DNA of 22,455 bases from an uncultured Collinsella sp. (GCA_902489955.1 CABUBY010000016.1:1-22455); one strand, 5' to 3'. Counted from the first letter of the stretch, positions 1-6,715 are shown. Program-made: numbers and translations. Notes: a model not told the origin generated them from the sequence alone.

Positions 1-412
1 CGAGCGCTTCGCGCTTGGCATCCTCAAGCGCAGTGCGCAGCTCATCGAGCTCGGTCGACTTGGCGTCGACCTCCCCCATCGTCAACAGGTTACCCGCACC
101 GTCGATGCAACCCTGCAACACAGCGCGCTCGTCATCGGTAGCATAGTCGCCATACATATTCATAATGATCTGAGCGCGCATCTCCAGGGAATCGCGCTTG
201 GCCTCCATCGAGGCGTTCCACTCCTGCATAGAGCCATAACCGTCGCTGCGGTAGTCGACGGGCTGCACCAGCGTCGCTTCGGACGGCGTAGGTCCAACCG
301 TATCGGATAGTGTTGCCGCGTGGGCATCAGTTGCGCCGGCACCCGCCAATAGCGCCACGGTCAGAGCGGCGGAAAGGGCGGCGGCTTTCGGTTTTCGTGA
401 ATCGATCCTCAT
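1..412 (-). CDS. Exported protein of unknown function, 5' part only (runs off the left edge)
   Basis: The minus strand is open from an ATG at 412 to the window edge, giving 137 residues without a stop. GGAGGT lies 10 nt upstream of the ATG. The protein starts MRIDSRKPK, followed by a hydrophobic stretch (about residues 10-25) and an Ala-x-Ala-like site (AHA-A, about 31-33), which is a typical Sec signal peptide. The mature part is hydrophilic; from about residue 115 it becomes rich in Glu, Lys, Leu and Ala (KSTELDELRTALEDAKREAL) and reads as the start of a coiled coil. Secreted cell-wall hydrolases of Gram-positives often have such an N-terminal coiled coil before an NlpC/P60 or CHAP domain, but that domain would lie outside the window, so no function is assigned. 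The frame shows no frameshift. Confidence 0.75.
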   Translation of the reverse strand, partial: MRIDSRKPKAAALSAALTVALLAGAGATDAHAATLSDTVGPTPSEATLVQPVDYRSDGYGSMQEWNASMEAKRDSLEMRAQIIMNMYGDYATDDERAVLQGCIDGAGNLLTMGEVDAKSTELDELRTALEDAKREAL

Positions 413-623
413 GTAGCTGGAAACCTCCGTAGTGCGTTTTTGCTGCGTTTGAGCTGCGTATGATTCGATCGCGCTGCATAGTACCCCGAGCAAATCGCGA
501 CCTGCGGTTTTACTCAAAAGGCGCACGTCAATTGCGTAAAACTCACATCCTCTCAACAGGAGTTTTCCACAACTCGAATGCATAAAGCATGTCAAAAACC
601 CTGTTTTTGCGCCCTCTCTATGC

Positions 624-661
624 AAAAAAGACGCCTGTGCAACCATTGTTCGCACAGGCGC
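624..661 (-). terminator. Intrinsic terminator of metY
   Basis: Arms 632-640 (cgcctgtgc) and 652-660 (gcacaggcg) form a 9-bp perfect stem with an 11-nt loop. On the minus strand the stem is followed by T6 (A-tract 624-629 on the plus strand). It starts about 65 nt after the metY stop and is a textbook Rho-independent terminator. Confidence 0.9.
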
Positions 662-724
662 CTTGAGCAGGCATTTTATGCAGTTATACCTATCGAGTCG
701 CAAGGGGTCCTTGCACAAGTCGCC

Positions 725-2035
725 TTACTCGTCCAGCGCGGCGAAAGCCTGCTTCAGATCCCAAATGATATCCTCGGCGTTCTCGGTACCGATGGAAAGA
801 CGGATCGTGGAGGACGTGATGTTCTGCTCGGCGAGCTCCTCGGCAGAGAGCTGGGAGTGCGTGGTGGTAGCCGGGTGCACGACGAGCGACTTGACGTCGG
901 CCACGTTGGCGAGCAGCGAGAACACCTGCAGATGATCAATGAACTTCCAGGCGGCCTCCTGGCCACCCTTAATCTCAAAGGTAAAGATCGAGGCACCGCC
1001 GTTGGGGAAATATTGCTTGTAGAGCTCATGGTCGGGGTGCTCAGGCAGGCTCGGGTGGTTCACCTTGGCAACATGGGTGTCACCGGTCAGGAACTCAACG
1101 ACCTTCTTGGTGTTCTCGACATGACGGTCAACGCGCAGCGACAGAGTCTCTGTGCCCTGGAGCAGGACCCAGGCGTTGAACGGGCTGATGCAGGCACCCT
1201 CGTCACGCAGAAGGATAGCGCGGACATAGGTTGCGAAGGCGGCGGGACCGGCAGCCTCGGCAAACGAAACGCCGTGGTAGGAGGGGTTGGGCTCAGCGAT
1301 CTGGGCGTACTTACCGCTCGCCTTCCAATCGAAGTTACCGCCGTCGACGATCACACCGCCCAGCGAGGTGCCGTGGCCGCCGATGAACTTGGTTGCGGAG
1401 TGGACGACGATGTTGGCACCATGCTCCAGCGGACGGAACAGATACGGGGTGCCAAAGGTGTTGTCGACGACAACCGGCAGACCGTGCTTCTTGGCTATCT
1501 CGGAGATGGCGTCGATGTTGGGGATGTCGGAGTTGGGGTTGCCGAGCGTCTCGAGATAGATGACCGTGGTGTTGTCCTTGATGGCCCCCTCGACCTCTTC
1601 CAGGTTATGAGCGTCGACAAACGTGGTCTCGACGCCAAACTGGGAGAGCGTATGCTCCAGCAGGTTGTAGGAGCCACCGTAGATGGTCTTCTGAGCCACC
1701 ACGTGGTCACCGGCCTGGGCAAGAGCCTGCAGGGTATAGGTGATGGCAGCAGCACCGGAGGCGACGGCGAGACCTGCCACGCCACCCTCGAGTGCGGCGA
1801 TACGGTCCTCGAAGACGCCCTGGGTGGAGTTGGTCAGACGGCCGTAGATGTTACCGGCGTCGGCAAGACCAAAGCGGTCGGCGGCGTGCTGGGAGTTGCG
1901 GAACACATAGCTCGTGGTCTGGTAGATAGGCACGGCGCGGGAGTCGGATGCAGGATCGGCACTCTCCTGGCCAACGTGAAGCTGCAGGGTATCGAAACCA
2001 AAGGTGTGCTCGGGGTTGTTGATGAACTGGCTCAT
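725..2035 (-). CDS. metY: O-acetylhomoserine sulfhydrylase (O-acetylhomoserine aminocarboxypropyltransferase)
   Basis: A 436-residue PLP enzyme of the Cys/Met metabolism (fold type I) family, full length for MetY. Known role: condenses O-acetylhomoserine with sulfide to homocysteine (direct sulfhydrylation in methionine synthesis) in the cytoplasm. Visible motifs: NIYGRLTNST near residues 62-71 (Tyr and Arg contact the PLP phosphate of the neighbouring subunit), VVVDNTFGTP (Asp191, pyridine nitrogen), and HSATKFIGGHGTS with Lys216 as the Schiff-base lysine. The start at 2035 has AAGGAG 8 nt upstream. It is preceded by a long leader carrying a peptide ORF and is divergent from a LysR gene, so regulation by sulfur or methionine status is plausible. 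A cystathionine gamma-synthase-type enzyme is the alternative; the 436-aa length and the N-terminal FGFDTLQLHVGQ segment favour MetY. Confidence 0.93.
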   Translation of the reverse strand: MSQFINNPEHTFGFDTLQLHVGQESADPASDSRAVPIYQTTSYVFRNSQHAADRFGLADAGNIYGRLTNSTQGVFEDRIAALEGGVAGLAVASGAAAITYTLQALAQAGDHVVAQKTIYGGSYNLLEHTLSQFGVETTFVDAHNLEEVEGAIKDNTTVIYLETLGNPNSDIPNIDAISEIAKKHGLPVVVDNTFGTPYLFRPLEHGANIVVHSATKFIGGHGTSLGGVIVDGGNFDWKASGKYAQIAEPNPSYHGVSFAEAAGPAAFATYVRAILLRDEGACISPFNAWVLLQGTETLSLRVDRHVENTKKVVEFLTGDTHVAKVNHPSLPEHPDHELYKQYFPNGGASIFTFEIKGGQEAAWKFIDHLQVFSLLANVADVKSLVVHPATTTHSQLSAEELAEQNITSSTIRLSIGTENAEDIIWDLKQAFAALDE

Positions 2036-2089
2036 GATGATCTCCTTGATCGAACAAAAGTAAATAAAAAGAGAGAAGTAAGTCGCTGT

Positions 2090-2121
2090 CTCCTGATCAC
2101 GCCGACGGGCGCAAACAGGAG
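2090..2121 (-). promoter_or_regulatory. Hairpin over the end of the metY leader ORF (candidate attenuator)
   Basis: Outer arms 2090-2095 (CTCCTG on the plus strand) and 2116-2121 (CAGGAG) enclose a second stem 2100-2103/2108-2111 (CGCC/GGCG) with a 4-nt loop. The two stems are separated by a 4x4 internal loop. The leader-peptide stop codon (2097-2099) lies in that internal loop, so a ribosome finishing or stalled on the leader would open the structure. Downstream on the minus strand comes a pyrimidine-rich tract (about 2053-2075), not an immediate U-run, so a classical intrinsic attenuator is not proven. Confidence 0.4.
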
Positions 2122-2150
2122 CCCGGCATTCGTCTTGGTAAGCAATTCAT
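2097..2150 (-). CDS. 17-residue leader peptide upstream of metY
   Basis: ATG at 2150-2148, stop TGA at 2099-2097, encoding MNCLPRRMPGSCLRPSA. The start has a perfect AAAGGAGG with a 7-nt spacer, stronger than most gene starts in this window, which is the main reason to believe it is translated. It lies about 62 nt after the predicted metY transcription start and ends 61 nt before the metY ATG. Two Cys codons (positions 3 and 12), two Arg codons in tandem and two Met (1 and 8) are present. Small Cys- or Arg-containing leader peptides ahead of sulfur-metabolism genes are known in Streptomyces and mycobacteria. That this one senses cysteine is inference; there is no Cys run. Confidence 0.6.
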   Translation of the reverse strand: MNCLPRRMPGSCLRPSA

Positions 2151-2218
2151 ATGCGGGCCTCCTTTCGCATCCCGGTTCTGTGGTCGGTTTAATTACCTAC
2201 CGCCTTTGTGTGTTTTGA

Positions 2219-2247
2219 ATAGTACGAGCATTGTTTCGCTCGGTCAA
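2219..2247 (-). promoter_or_regulatory. metY promoter with dyad in the spacer
   Basis: On the minus strand TTGACC (plus 2242-2247), a 17-nt spacer and TACTAT (plus 2219-2224) form a good sigma-70-type promoter; the start point would be near 2212. The spacer contains the inverted repeat CGAGC-N8-GCTCG (2225-2229 / 2238-2242), placed where a bound repressor would block polymerase. Confidence 0.65.
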
Positions 2248-2262
2248 TCACTTAAAAGCGCT

Positions 2263-2277
2263 AACCTGTTATCGGTT
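2263..2277. promoter_or_regulatory. AACC-N7-GGTT dyad, candidate LysR-type operator
   Basis: AACCTGTTATCGGTT is a 15-bp interrupted palindrome between the divergent metY promoter and the LysR start. It has the size of LysR-family half-site dyads (T-N11-A type) and lies 16 bp upstream of the metY -35 box, the usual activator position. Arms are only 4 bp, so it could be chance. Confidence 0.35.
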
Positions 2278-2307
2278 TTATAGATAGCAATCGAAAGGAT
2301 GGCGTCG

Positions 2308-3210
2308 ATGACCCTTCAGCAGCTTCGTTTTCTGATTGCCGTGGCAGAGTCCGGCTCAATTAACGCCGCAGCTCAGCGCCTCTATACCGCTCAGTCCAAC
2401 ATCTCAAACGCCGTCAAAAGCCTGGAACAGGAGCTCCACCTGGAGATCTTTACGCGCTCCAGCCGCGGCGTCACGCTCACCAACGACGGCACCGAGCTTT
2501 TGGGCTATGCGCGCCAGGTCGTAGAGCAGGCCGATATGCTCGAGGCGCGCTACGAGGACGGCGGCACCCCGCAAGCCCGCCTCGCCATCTCCGCCCAGCA
2601 CTACGCCTTTTCGGTCGAGGCCTTTGTCAACGTGGTCGAGCGCTGCCGCGACAGCAAGTTCGAGTTCATCATGCGCGAGACCACCACATCGCAGATCATC
2701 GATGACGTCCGTGCGTTTCGCAGCGACATCGGCATCCTCTATCTGGATGACTTTAACGCCCGCGTTCTGCAGAAGGCCTTTGCCGATGCCCGTACAAGCT
2801 TCCATCCCCTATTCGACGCGACGGTCCACGTCTTCGTCAGCGAGCGCCACCCGCTCGCACGCCGCCCTCAGCTGTCCCTTGCCGACCTCACGCCCTATAC
2901 GCGCTACAGCTTTGAGCAGGGAACCTCAAACTCCTTCTATTACGCCGAGGAACCTTTTAGCTATATCCCTTGCGACCGCAACATACGAATCTCGGACCGC
3001 GGAACACTTACTAACTTACTTATCACGTCGAACGGCTACACCCTGTCGACCGGTGTCCTCTCCAATGAAATGCAATGGGGTATGGCATCGATCCCGTTAG
3101 CAGACGCCCCAACGATGCACGTAGGCTATATCATGCACGACGAGCGCAAGCCCTCTCCCCTCTTGCAGCAATACCTCGACGAGCTCAACCGCATCATCCA
3201 TGCCAACTAA
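2308..3210 (+). CDS. LysR-family transcriptional regulator, divergent from metY
   Basis: A 300-residue protein from ATG 2308. An ATG at 2299 is in frame, but the GAAAGG at 2293-2298 touches it directly, whereas it is about 8 nt from 2308. MTLQQLRFLIAVAESGSINAAAQRL is the canonical start of the LysR winged helix-turn-helix (residues 1-60); the linker helix follows, then a two-lobed periplasmic-binding-like effector domain (about 90-295). Known role: tetrameric DNA-binding regulator, usually of the divergent gene and of itself. Here that would be metY, so a sulfur or methionine signal is a reasonable guess, but the effector cannot be read from sequence. It ends 99 nt before rnhA. Confidence 0.88.
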   Translation: MTLQQLRFLIAVAESGSINAAAQRLYTAQSNISNAVKSLEQELHLEIFTRSSRGVTLTNDGTELLGYARQVVEQADMLEARYEDGGTPQARLAISAQHYAFSVEAFVNVVERCRDSKFEFIMRETTTSQIIDDVRAFRSDIGILYLDDFNARVLQKAFADARTSFHPLFDATVHVFVSERHPLARRPQLSLADLTPYTRYSFEQGTSNSFYYAEEPFSYIPCDRNIRISDRGTLTNLLITSNGYTLSTGVLSNEMQWGMASIPLADAPTMHVGYIMHDERKPSPLLQQYLDELNRIIHAN

Positions 3211-3265
3211 CTGTCGGAAGACGGGGTAGAAATCGTAGATTGCTAGCCCCCGGCGGGCATGGCGC

Positions 3266-3271
3266 TACAAT
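3266..3271 (+). promoter_or_regulatory. Probable -10 box of rnhA
   Basis: TACAAT (5 of 6 to consensus) lies 39 nt before the GTG start of rnhA. No recognisable -35 hexamer is found 16-19 nt upstream. A start point near 3278 excludes the in-frame upstream ATG at 3259 and supports the GTG start. Confidence 0.4.
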
Positions 3272-3309
3272 GGTCACTCACACGAAACGTACCCAACGAA
3301 AGGAAGCCC

Positions 3310-3795
3310 GTGAAGGTCATCATCTATACCGACGGCTCGGCCCGATCAAATCCGGGACGCGGCGGCTACGGCGCCGTGCTCAAATACACCAACCCCGCCG
3401 GCAAGACCTTCACCTCCGAGCTTTCGCGCGGCTACGCCAAGACCACCAACAACCGCATGGAGCTCATGGCGGTCATCGTGGCGCTCGAGGCACTTAACCG
3501 CCCCTGCGAGGTCGAGGTCCATTCCGATTCGCAGTACGTCGTCAACGCCTTTAACAAGCACTGGATCGACGGCTGGAAAAAGCGCGGATGGAAAACCGCC
3601 AACAAGCAGCCCGTCAAGAACCGCGACCTGTGGGAGCGCCTACTCACCGCCAAAAGCAAGCACAAGGTTGAGTTCATCTGGGTTAAGGGTCACGCCGGCC
3701 ACGAGCTCAACGAACGCTGCGATGAGCTCGCCACCACGGCGGCCGACGGCAGCAACCTCGATATCGATACCGGCTTTAACGAGAGCGACCTGTAA
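3310..3795 (+). CDS. rnhA: Ribonuclease HI
   Basis: A 161-residue RNase HI that degrades the RNA strand of RNA-DNA hybrids (R-loops, Okazaki primers). The start is taken as GTG 3310 because AAGGA lies 5 nt upstream and VKVIIYTDGS is the normal N-terminus of the family; an ATG at 3259 would add 17 unrelated residues. The carboxylate set is complete: Asp8 (YTDGSARSNPGRGGYG), Glu51 (NNRMELMA), Asp73 (HSDSQYV) and Asp138 (NERCDELA), with the conserved His128 (KGHAGHELNERC). The basic handle segment (GWKKRGWKTANKQPVKN, about 88-104) is present as in the E. coli enzyme. It appears to be a single-gene unit. Confidence 0.95.
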   Translation: MKVIIYTDGSARSNPGRGGYGAVLKYTNPAGKTFTSELSRGYAKTTNNRMELMAVIVALEALNRPCEVEVHSDSQYVVNAFNKHWIDGWKKRGWKTANKQPVKNRDLWERLLTAKSKHKVEFIWVKGHAGHELNERCDELATTAADGSNLDIDTGFNESDL

Positions 3796-3820
3796 CGGCG
3801 TTTTCGCACGCTATTTCCTG

Positions 3821-3866
3821 CCCCCTCGCGCTACACTCATCCTGTAAACCGAACGGCACGAGGGGG
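3821..3866. repeat. 8-bp inverted repeat bracketing the -10 box and covering the Shine-Dalgarno of the oxidoreductase
   Basis: CCCCCTCG (3821-3828) and CGAGGGGG (3859-3866) are perfectly complementary with 30 nt between. The right arm is the ribosome binding site of the gene starting at 3871. A TACACT -10-like box (3832-3837) lies inside the loop. Transcripts starting from that box would lack the left arm; transcripts reading through from rnhA would carry both arms and could hide the ribosome binding site. Confidence 0.5.
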
Positions 3867-3870
3867 ATAC

Positions 3871-4977
3871 ATGCTGCGTATAGCGACCATCGGCACATCC
3901 ATGATTACCGACGACTTTATCCAGGTCGTCAACGCCAACGACCAAGCCGCGTTTGTGGGCACGCTCTCGCGCGATGCCGAGCGCGGCGCCGCCTTTACCG
4001 CCGAACACGGCGGCGAGCGTAACTTCACCGCACTTGACGAGCTTGCGTCCGCCGTCGACGTCGACGCCGTCTATATCGGCAGCCCTAACGCACTTCACTA
4101 CGAGCAGGCCCTTGCCTGCATCGCCGGTGGCAAGCACGTCATCGTCGAGAAACCCTTCTGCGCCACCGAAGCGCAGGCGCTGGAAGTCTTCCGCGCTGCC
4201 GAGGCAGCAGGTGTCGTGGCCCTCGAGGCCATGCGTCCCCTCCACGATCCCGCCTTCCACGCCATCGAGGACGCCCTGGGCGAGATCGCCCCCATCCGCC
4301 GCGCCTCATTGCGCTTTGGCAAGTATTCCTCGCGCTACAACGAGATTCTCGCGGGACGCGCCACCAATATCTTCGACTGCAATATGGCATCGGGTTCCCT
4401 CATGGACATTGGCGTCTATACCGTCGAGCCCATGGTCGAGATCTTTGGCATGCCCTCCGGCCTTACGAGCATGACCACTCTGCTCGATCCCACCACGCGA
4501 CAGCTCACGCACGGCCCCATCGATGGCTGCGGTTCCATCCTCGCCAGCTACGGCGGTGGCCGTATCTCCGTCGAGCTCGCGCACTCCAAAATTACGAATG
4601 ACCTGCTGCCCTCGCAGATCGAAGGCGAGCGTGGCACTATCCAGATCGACCATCTGTCCACGCCCCGCAACGTCCGCATCGACTATCGCGGCGACGTCGT
4701 ACGCGGCTCGGCGACCGAGGCACCGCGCGAACAGGGAGACAACGGCCGCGTGCTCGACCTGCCCAAATCGAGCAACACTATGGAATACGAACTCACAGAC
4801 TTTATCACCGCCATCGGCGGCATCGATAACGTTAAGGAAGAGATTTGGGAGACCCCGGCGGGACGCCACGAGCTTGGCCACTACCGCGATGTCACACTCG
4901 TCTCACTGCGCATCATGGATGCCGTGCGCCAGCAGGCCGGCATAACCTTCCCGGCCGACGCAGGCAAGCAGGCATAG
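3871..4977 (+). CDS. Gfo/Idh/MocA-family NAD(P)-dependent oxidoreductase
   Basis: A 368-residue cytoplasmic protein. The N-terminal Rossmann domain (about 1-120) begins MLRIATIGTSMITDDF, a variant GxGxxG-like loop, and carries the family EKP motif in VIVEKPF (Glu93-Lys94-Pro95; the Lys is the usual catalytic or substrate-binding residue). The C-terminal alpha/beta domain contains the substrate-loop segment LMDIGVYTVEPMVEIFG (Asp179, Tyr183), where many family members have His instead of Tyr. Overall layout resembles the dihydrodiol-dehydrogenase-like branch, acting on sugars or inositol-type polyols; the real substrate is unknown. AGGGGG precedes the ATG. The acylphosphatase gene follows after only 2 nt, so the two are cotranscribed and coupled. 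Confidence 0.87.
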   Translation: MLRIATIGTSMITDDFIQVVNANDQAAFVGTLSRDAERGAAFTAEHGGERNFTALDELASAVDVDAVYIGSPNALHYEQALACIAGGKHVIVEKPFCATEAQALEVFRAAEAAGVVALEAMRPLHDPAFHAIEDALGEIAPIRRASLRFGKYSSRYNEILAGRATNIFDCNMASGSLMDIGVYTVEPMVEIFGMPSGLTSMTTLLDPTTRQLTHGPIDGCGSILASYGGGRISVELAHSKITNDLLPSQIEGERGTIQIDHLSTPRNVRIDYRGDVVRGSATEAPREQGDNGRVLDLPKSSNTMEYELTDFITAIGGIDNVKEEIWETPAGRHELGHYRDVTLVSLRIMDAVRQQAGITFPADAGKQA

Positions 4978-4979
4978 CT

Positions 4980-5390
4980 ATGGGCCTCTTCGATACGTTC
5001 TTCTCCAGCGTCACCGGCGGCAGTCGAGAGCCTCAAAAACCATCAAACGTCGAGCTCGAGCTGCGCCGCAGACTTACTGTGCTCGCAAGCGACGAGGCCA
5101 CTCAAGACACTCCCCTGCGCTATTTCCTGCGCTGGACGGGGCAAGTCCAGGGCGTTGGCTTTCGCTTTACCAACACCAACCTCGCGCAGGCACGCGCGCT
5201 CACCGGCTGGGTGCGTAACATGGAAGACGGCTCAGTCGAGATGGAGATACAGGGGGCTCCGGCAAATATCCTATCTCATCTCGAGGCGCTTCATGCCTCC
5301 TACGAGCGTATGGGAACGCGTTTTCGCCTCGTAGACGCCCAGGCCCGAGCCCCACTTGCCAATGAAGACGGTTTCACGCCTCGTTATTAG
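4980..5390 (+). CDS. acyP: Acylphosphatase with N-terminal extension
   Basis: A 136-residue protein; the ATG at 4980 follows the previous stop (4975-4977) by 2 nt, without a strong Shine-Dalgarno of its own, so translational coupling decides the start. Residues about 46-134 are a complete acylphosphatase domain: GQVQGVGFRFT with Arg62 (phosphate binding) and GWVRNMEDGSVEMEIQG with Asn80 (catalytic). The family hydrolyses carboxyl-phosphate bonds such as acetyl-, carbamoyl- or 1,3-bisphosphoglycerate. Usual length is about 90 residues; here 45 extra N-terminal residues (MGLFDTFFSSVTGG, then charged) precede it with no recognised domain. A regulatory or localisation role of the extension is unknown. 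Confidence 0.88.
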   Translation: MGLFDTFFSSVTGGSREPQKPSNVELELRRRLTVLASDEATQDTPLRYFLRWTGQVQGVGFRFTNTNLAQARALTGWVRNMEDGSVEMEIQGAPANILSHLEALHASYERMGTRFRLVDAQARAPLANEDGFTPRY

Positions 5391-5418
5391 TATTGTGTGC
5401 TAAATACGGTATCATTTA
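5387..5418 (+). promoter_or_regulatory. Promoter and candidate autoregulatory dyad of the PerR-like gene
   Basis: TTAGTA (5387-5392, overlapping the acylphosphatase stop), a 17-nt spacer and TATCAT (5410-5415). Over the -10 lies TAAAT-N8-ATTTA (5401-5418), an AT-rich interrupted palindrome of the size of Fur/PerR boxes. The -35 is weak (3 of 6). Autoregulation is common in this family; the match to a PerR box is loose. Confidence 0.4.
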
Positions 5419-5451
5419 CCTACGACCGTTGATAGAAAAGAGGCGAGGCGC

Positions 5452-5832
5452 ATGGCGGTGCAAAGAAGGAATACCAGGCAGCGAAAGCTGGTTCTTGACG
5501 CCGTGCGCCAAAGCTATAACCATCCCACCGCCGACGAAATCTACAACGTAGTGCGCGCGCAGGATGACAAAATCAGCCGTGGCACGGTCTACCGCAACCT
5601 CAATCTCTTGGCCGACGCCGGCGAGATTCTCTCCATCAAGACGCCGGGCGGAAGTCGTTTCGATCGCACCATCGAGCCGCACGCACATATCATCTGCACC
5701 TCGTGCAGCCGCGTCATCGACGTACCGCTCCCCTTCGATGCCCAGCTCGACGCCAAAGCGTCCGAGCAAATCGGCTGGCACGTCACGTCGCACTACACCA
5801 TCTTCGAGGGTCTCTGCCCCGACTGCCGGTAG
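5452..5832 (+). CDS. Fur-family metalloregulator, PerR-like
   Basis: A 126-residue repressor: winged helix (about 1-70, with recognition region ISRGTVYRNLNLL) plus dimerisation domain. The structural zinc site is complete: Cys82-x2-Cys85 and Cys122-x2-Cys125. The regulatory site residues match the Bacillus subtilis PerR pattern in kind and spacing: His24 (HPTADEIY), Asp71 and the pair His77/His79 (FDRTIEPHAH), and Asp90 (VIDV). The last Asp is the residue that separates PerR from Fur-type proteins, which carry Glu. This favours Fe/Mn-dependent peroxide sensing over iron or zinc control, as inference from ligands. The start has a GAGG-type site (AGAGGCGAGGCGC) upstream. It is convergent with the HAD gene, 15 nt apart. 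Fur or Zur function cannot be excluded without binding data. Confidence 0.88.
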   Translation: MAVQRRNTRQRKLVLDAVRQSYNHPTADEIYNVVRAQDDKISRGTVYRNLNLLADAGEILSIKTPGGSRFDRTIEPHAHIICTSCSRVIDVPLPFDAQLDAKASEQIGWHVTSHYTIFEGLCPDCR

Positions 5833-5847
5833 ATGTTCGGGACATGC

Positions 5848-6645
5848 CTACTCAGCAAGCAGGCGATGCAATTCCTCTTCGACCGTGCACACGTAACGGA
5901 CGCGGTCGTTGATGCCACGCATAGAGGGATTGCAGCTCTCCATTAGATAAGGATGGCCCACTACGTTGAGCATGTCACGGTCGTTTTCGTTATCGCCAAA
6001 CGCCATCATCTCATCGGGCGAAATACCCAGGGCACGACCGTAATCGGCAAGCGCGGAACCCTTGCCCGAACCAAAGCCGATAAAGTCCGTCCATTCGGTT
6101 CCCGACGTCATCACGTCGACACGGTCGCTAAAGAGACGCTCGAAATACTCCAGGGCCGCCGGCTGATTCATCTCGGGCGTCTGGAAGGCAATCTTAATGA
6201 CGTCCTCGTCGATGTCTTCGGGGCGGTCGACCACCGCCACATCGCAGTGGACCTCATAGCGCAAATGGTCGACGAACGCATCGTTGCCGCTCATGGTGTA
6301 GAGGTGTCCCTCACACGAAAGGGTCACGTCGGCATGGGGATACGCAACCACGGCATTCGCGATATCCATAGCAAGGCTACGCTCCATGGAACGCTTGACA
6401 ACGGCACGCCCCTCGCTCATCACCAGGGCTCCGTTTTCGCATACATAGGCGAGCTCATCGGCCACCGGGGCAAACAGGTAGCGCAAGCTTGCATATTGAC
6501 GGCCGCTCGCCGGCATAAACACGATACCGCGACGATGCAGTTCATCGATGAGTTCAAAGGCCTCGGAACGCGGCTCGCGCTCCCCCGGATGCAGCAACGT
6601 GCCGTCCAAATCGCATGCAATCAGCTTGATTCCCTCAAGACCCAT
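5848..6645 (-). CDS. Cof-type HAD-superfamily phosphatase
   Basis: A 265-residue cytoplasmic hydrolase of the HAD IIB (Cof) group, which dephosphorylates sugar phosphates, FMN, PLP and similar metabolites. All four motifs are present: motif I CDLDGTLL (nucleophile Asp12, acid/base Asp14), motif II MPASGRQ (Ser47), motif III Lys195 (GSGKGSALA) and motif IV AFGDNENDRDML (Asp218, Asp222). The cap domain lies at about 85-185. The start at 6645 (MGLEGIKLIACDLDG) is chosen because GGGGGA lies about 9 nt upstream and the family begins there; an in-frame ATG at 6705 gives 20 extra atypical residues. A strong hairpin separates it from the upstream UreE-like gene. Substrate unknown. Confidence 0.88.
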   Translation of the reverse strand: MGLEGIKLIACDLDGTLLHPGEREPRSEAFELIDELHRRGIVFMPASGRQYASLRYLFAPVADELAYVCENGALVMSEGRAVVKRSMERSLAMDIANAVVAYPHADVTLSCEGHLYTMSGNDAFVDHLRYEVHCDVAVVDRPEDIDEDVIKIAFQTPEMNQPAALEYFERLFSDRVDVMTSGTEWTDFIGFGSGKGSALADYGRALGISPDEMMAFGDNENDRDMLNVVGHPYLMESCNPSMRGINDRVRYVCTVEEELHRLLAE

Positions 6646-6676
6646 ATGCTTTCCCCCAAAGCACCTCATCAACAGC

Positions 6677-6715
6677 AAGACGGACTTTGAATAGCAGCCT
6701 CTCAAAGTCCGTCTT
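6677..6715 (-). terminator. 14-bp perfect hairpin after the UreE-like gene (probable terminator)
   Basis: AAGACGGACTTTGA (6677-6690) and TCAAAGTCCGTCTT (6702-6715) pair perfectly with an 11-nt loop, 13 nt after the stop of the UreE-like gene. On either strand the only U residues are the paired TCTT end, so termination may be partial and the HAD gene downstream may receive read-through. Confidence 0.6.

Noticed and set aside
563..571. TTTTCCACA, a DnaA-box-like 9-mer
   Set aside because: Only one copy, with no cluster of boxes, no AT-rich unwinding region and no dnaA/dnaN beside it, so not an origin.
2036..2212. SAM or other known riboswitch in the metY leader
   Set aside because: None of the recognisable core motifs of SAM-I, SAM-II or SAM-IV was found by eye; a covariance-model scan would settle it.
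578..2218. 546-codon open frame on the plus strand over metY
   Set aside because: Antisense shadow of metY; low-complexity composition, no ribosome binding site, and it crosses the metY terminator.
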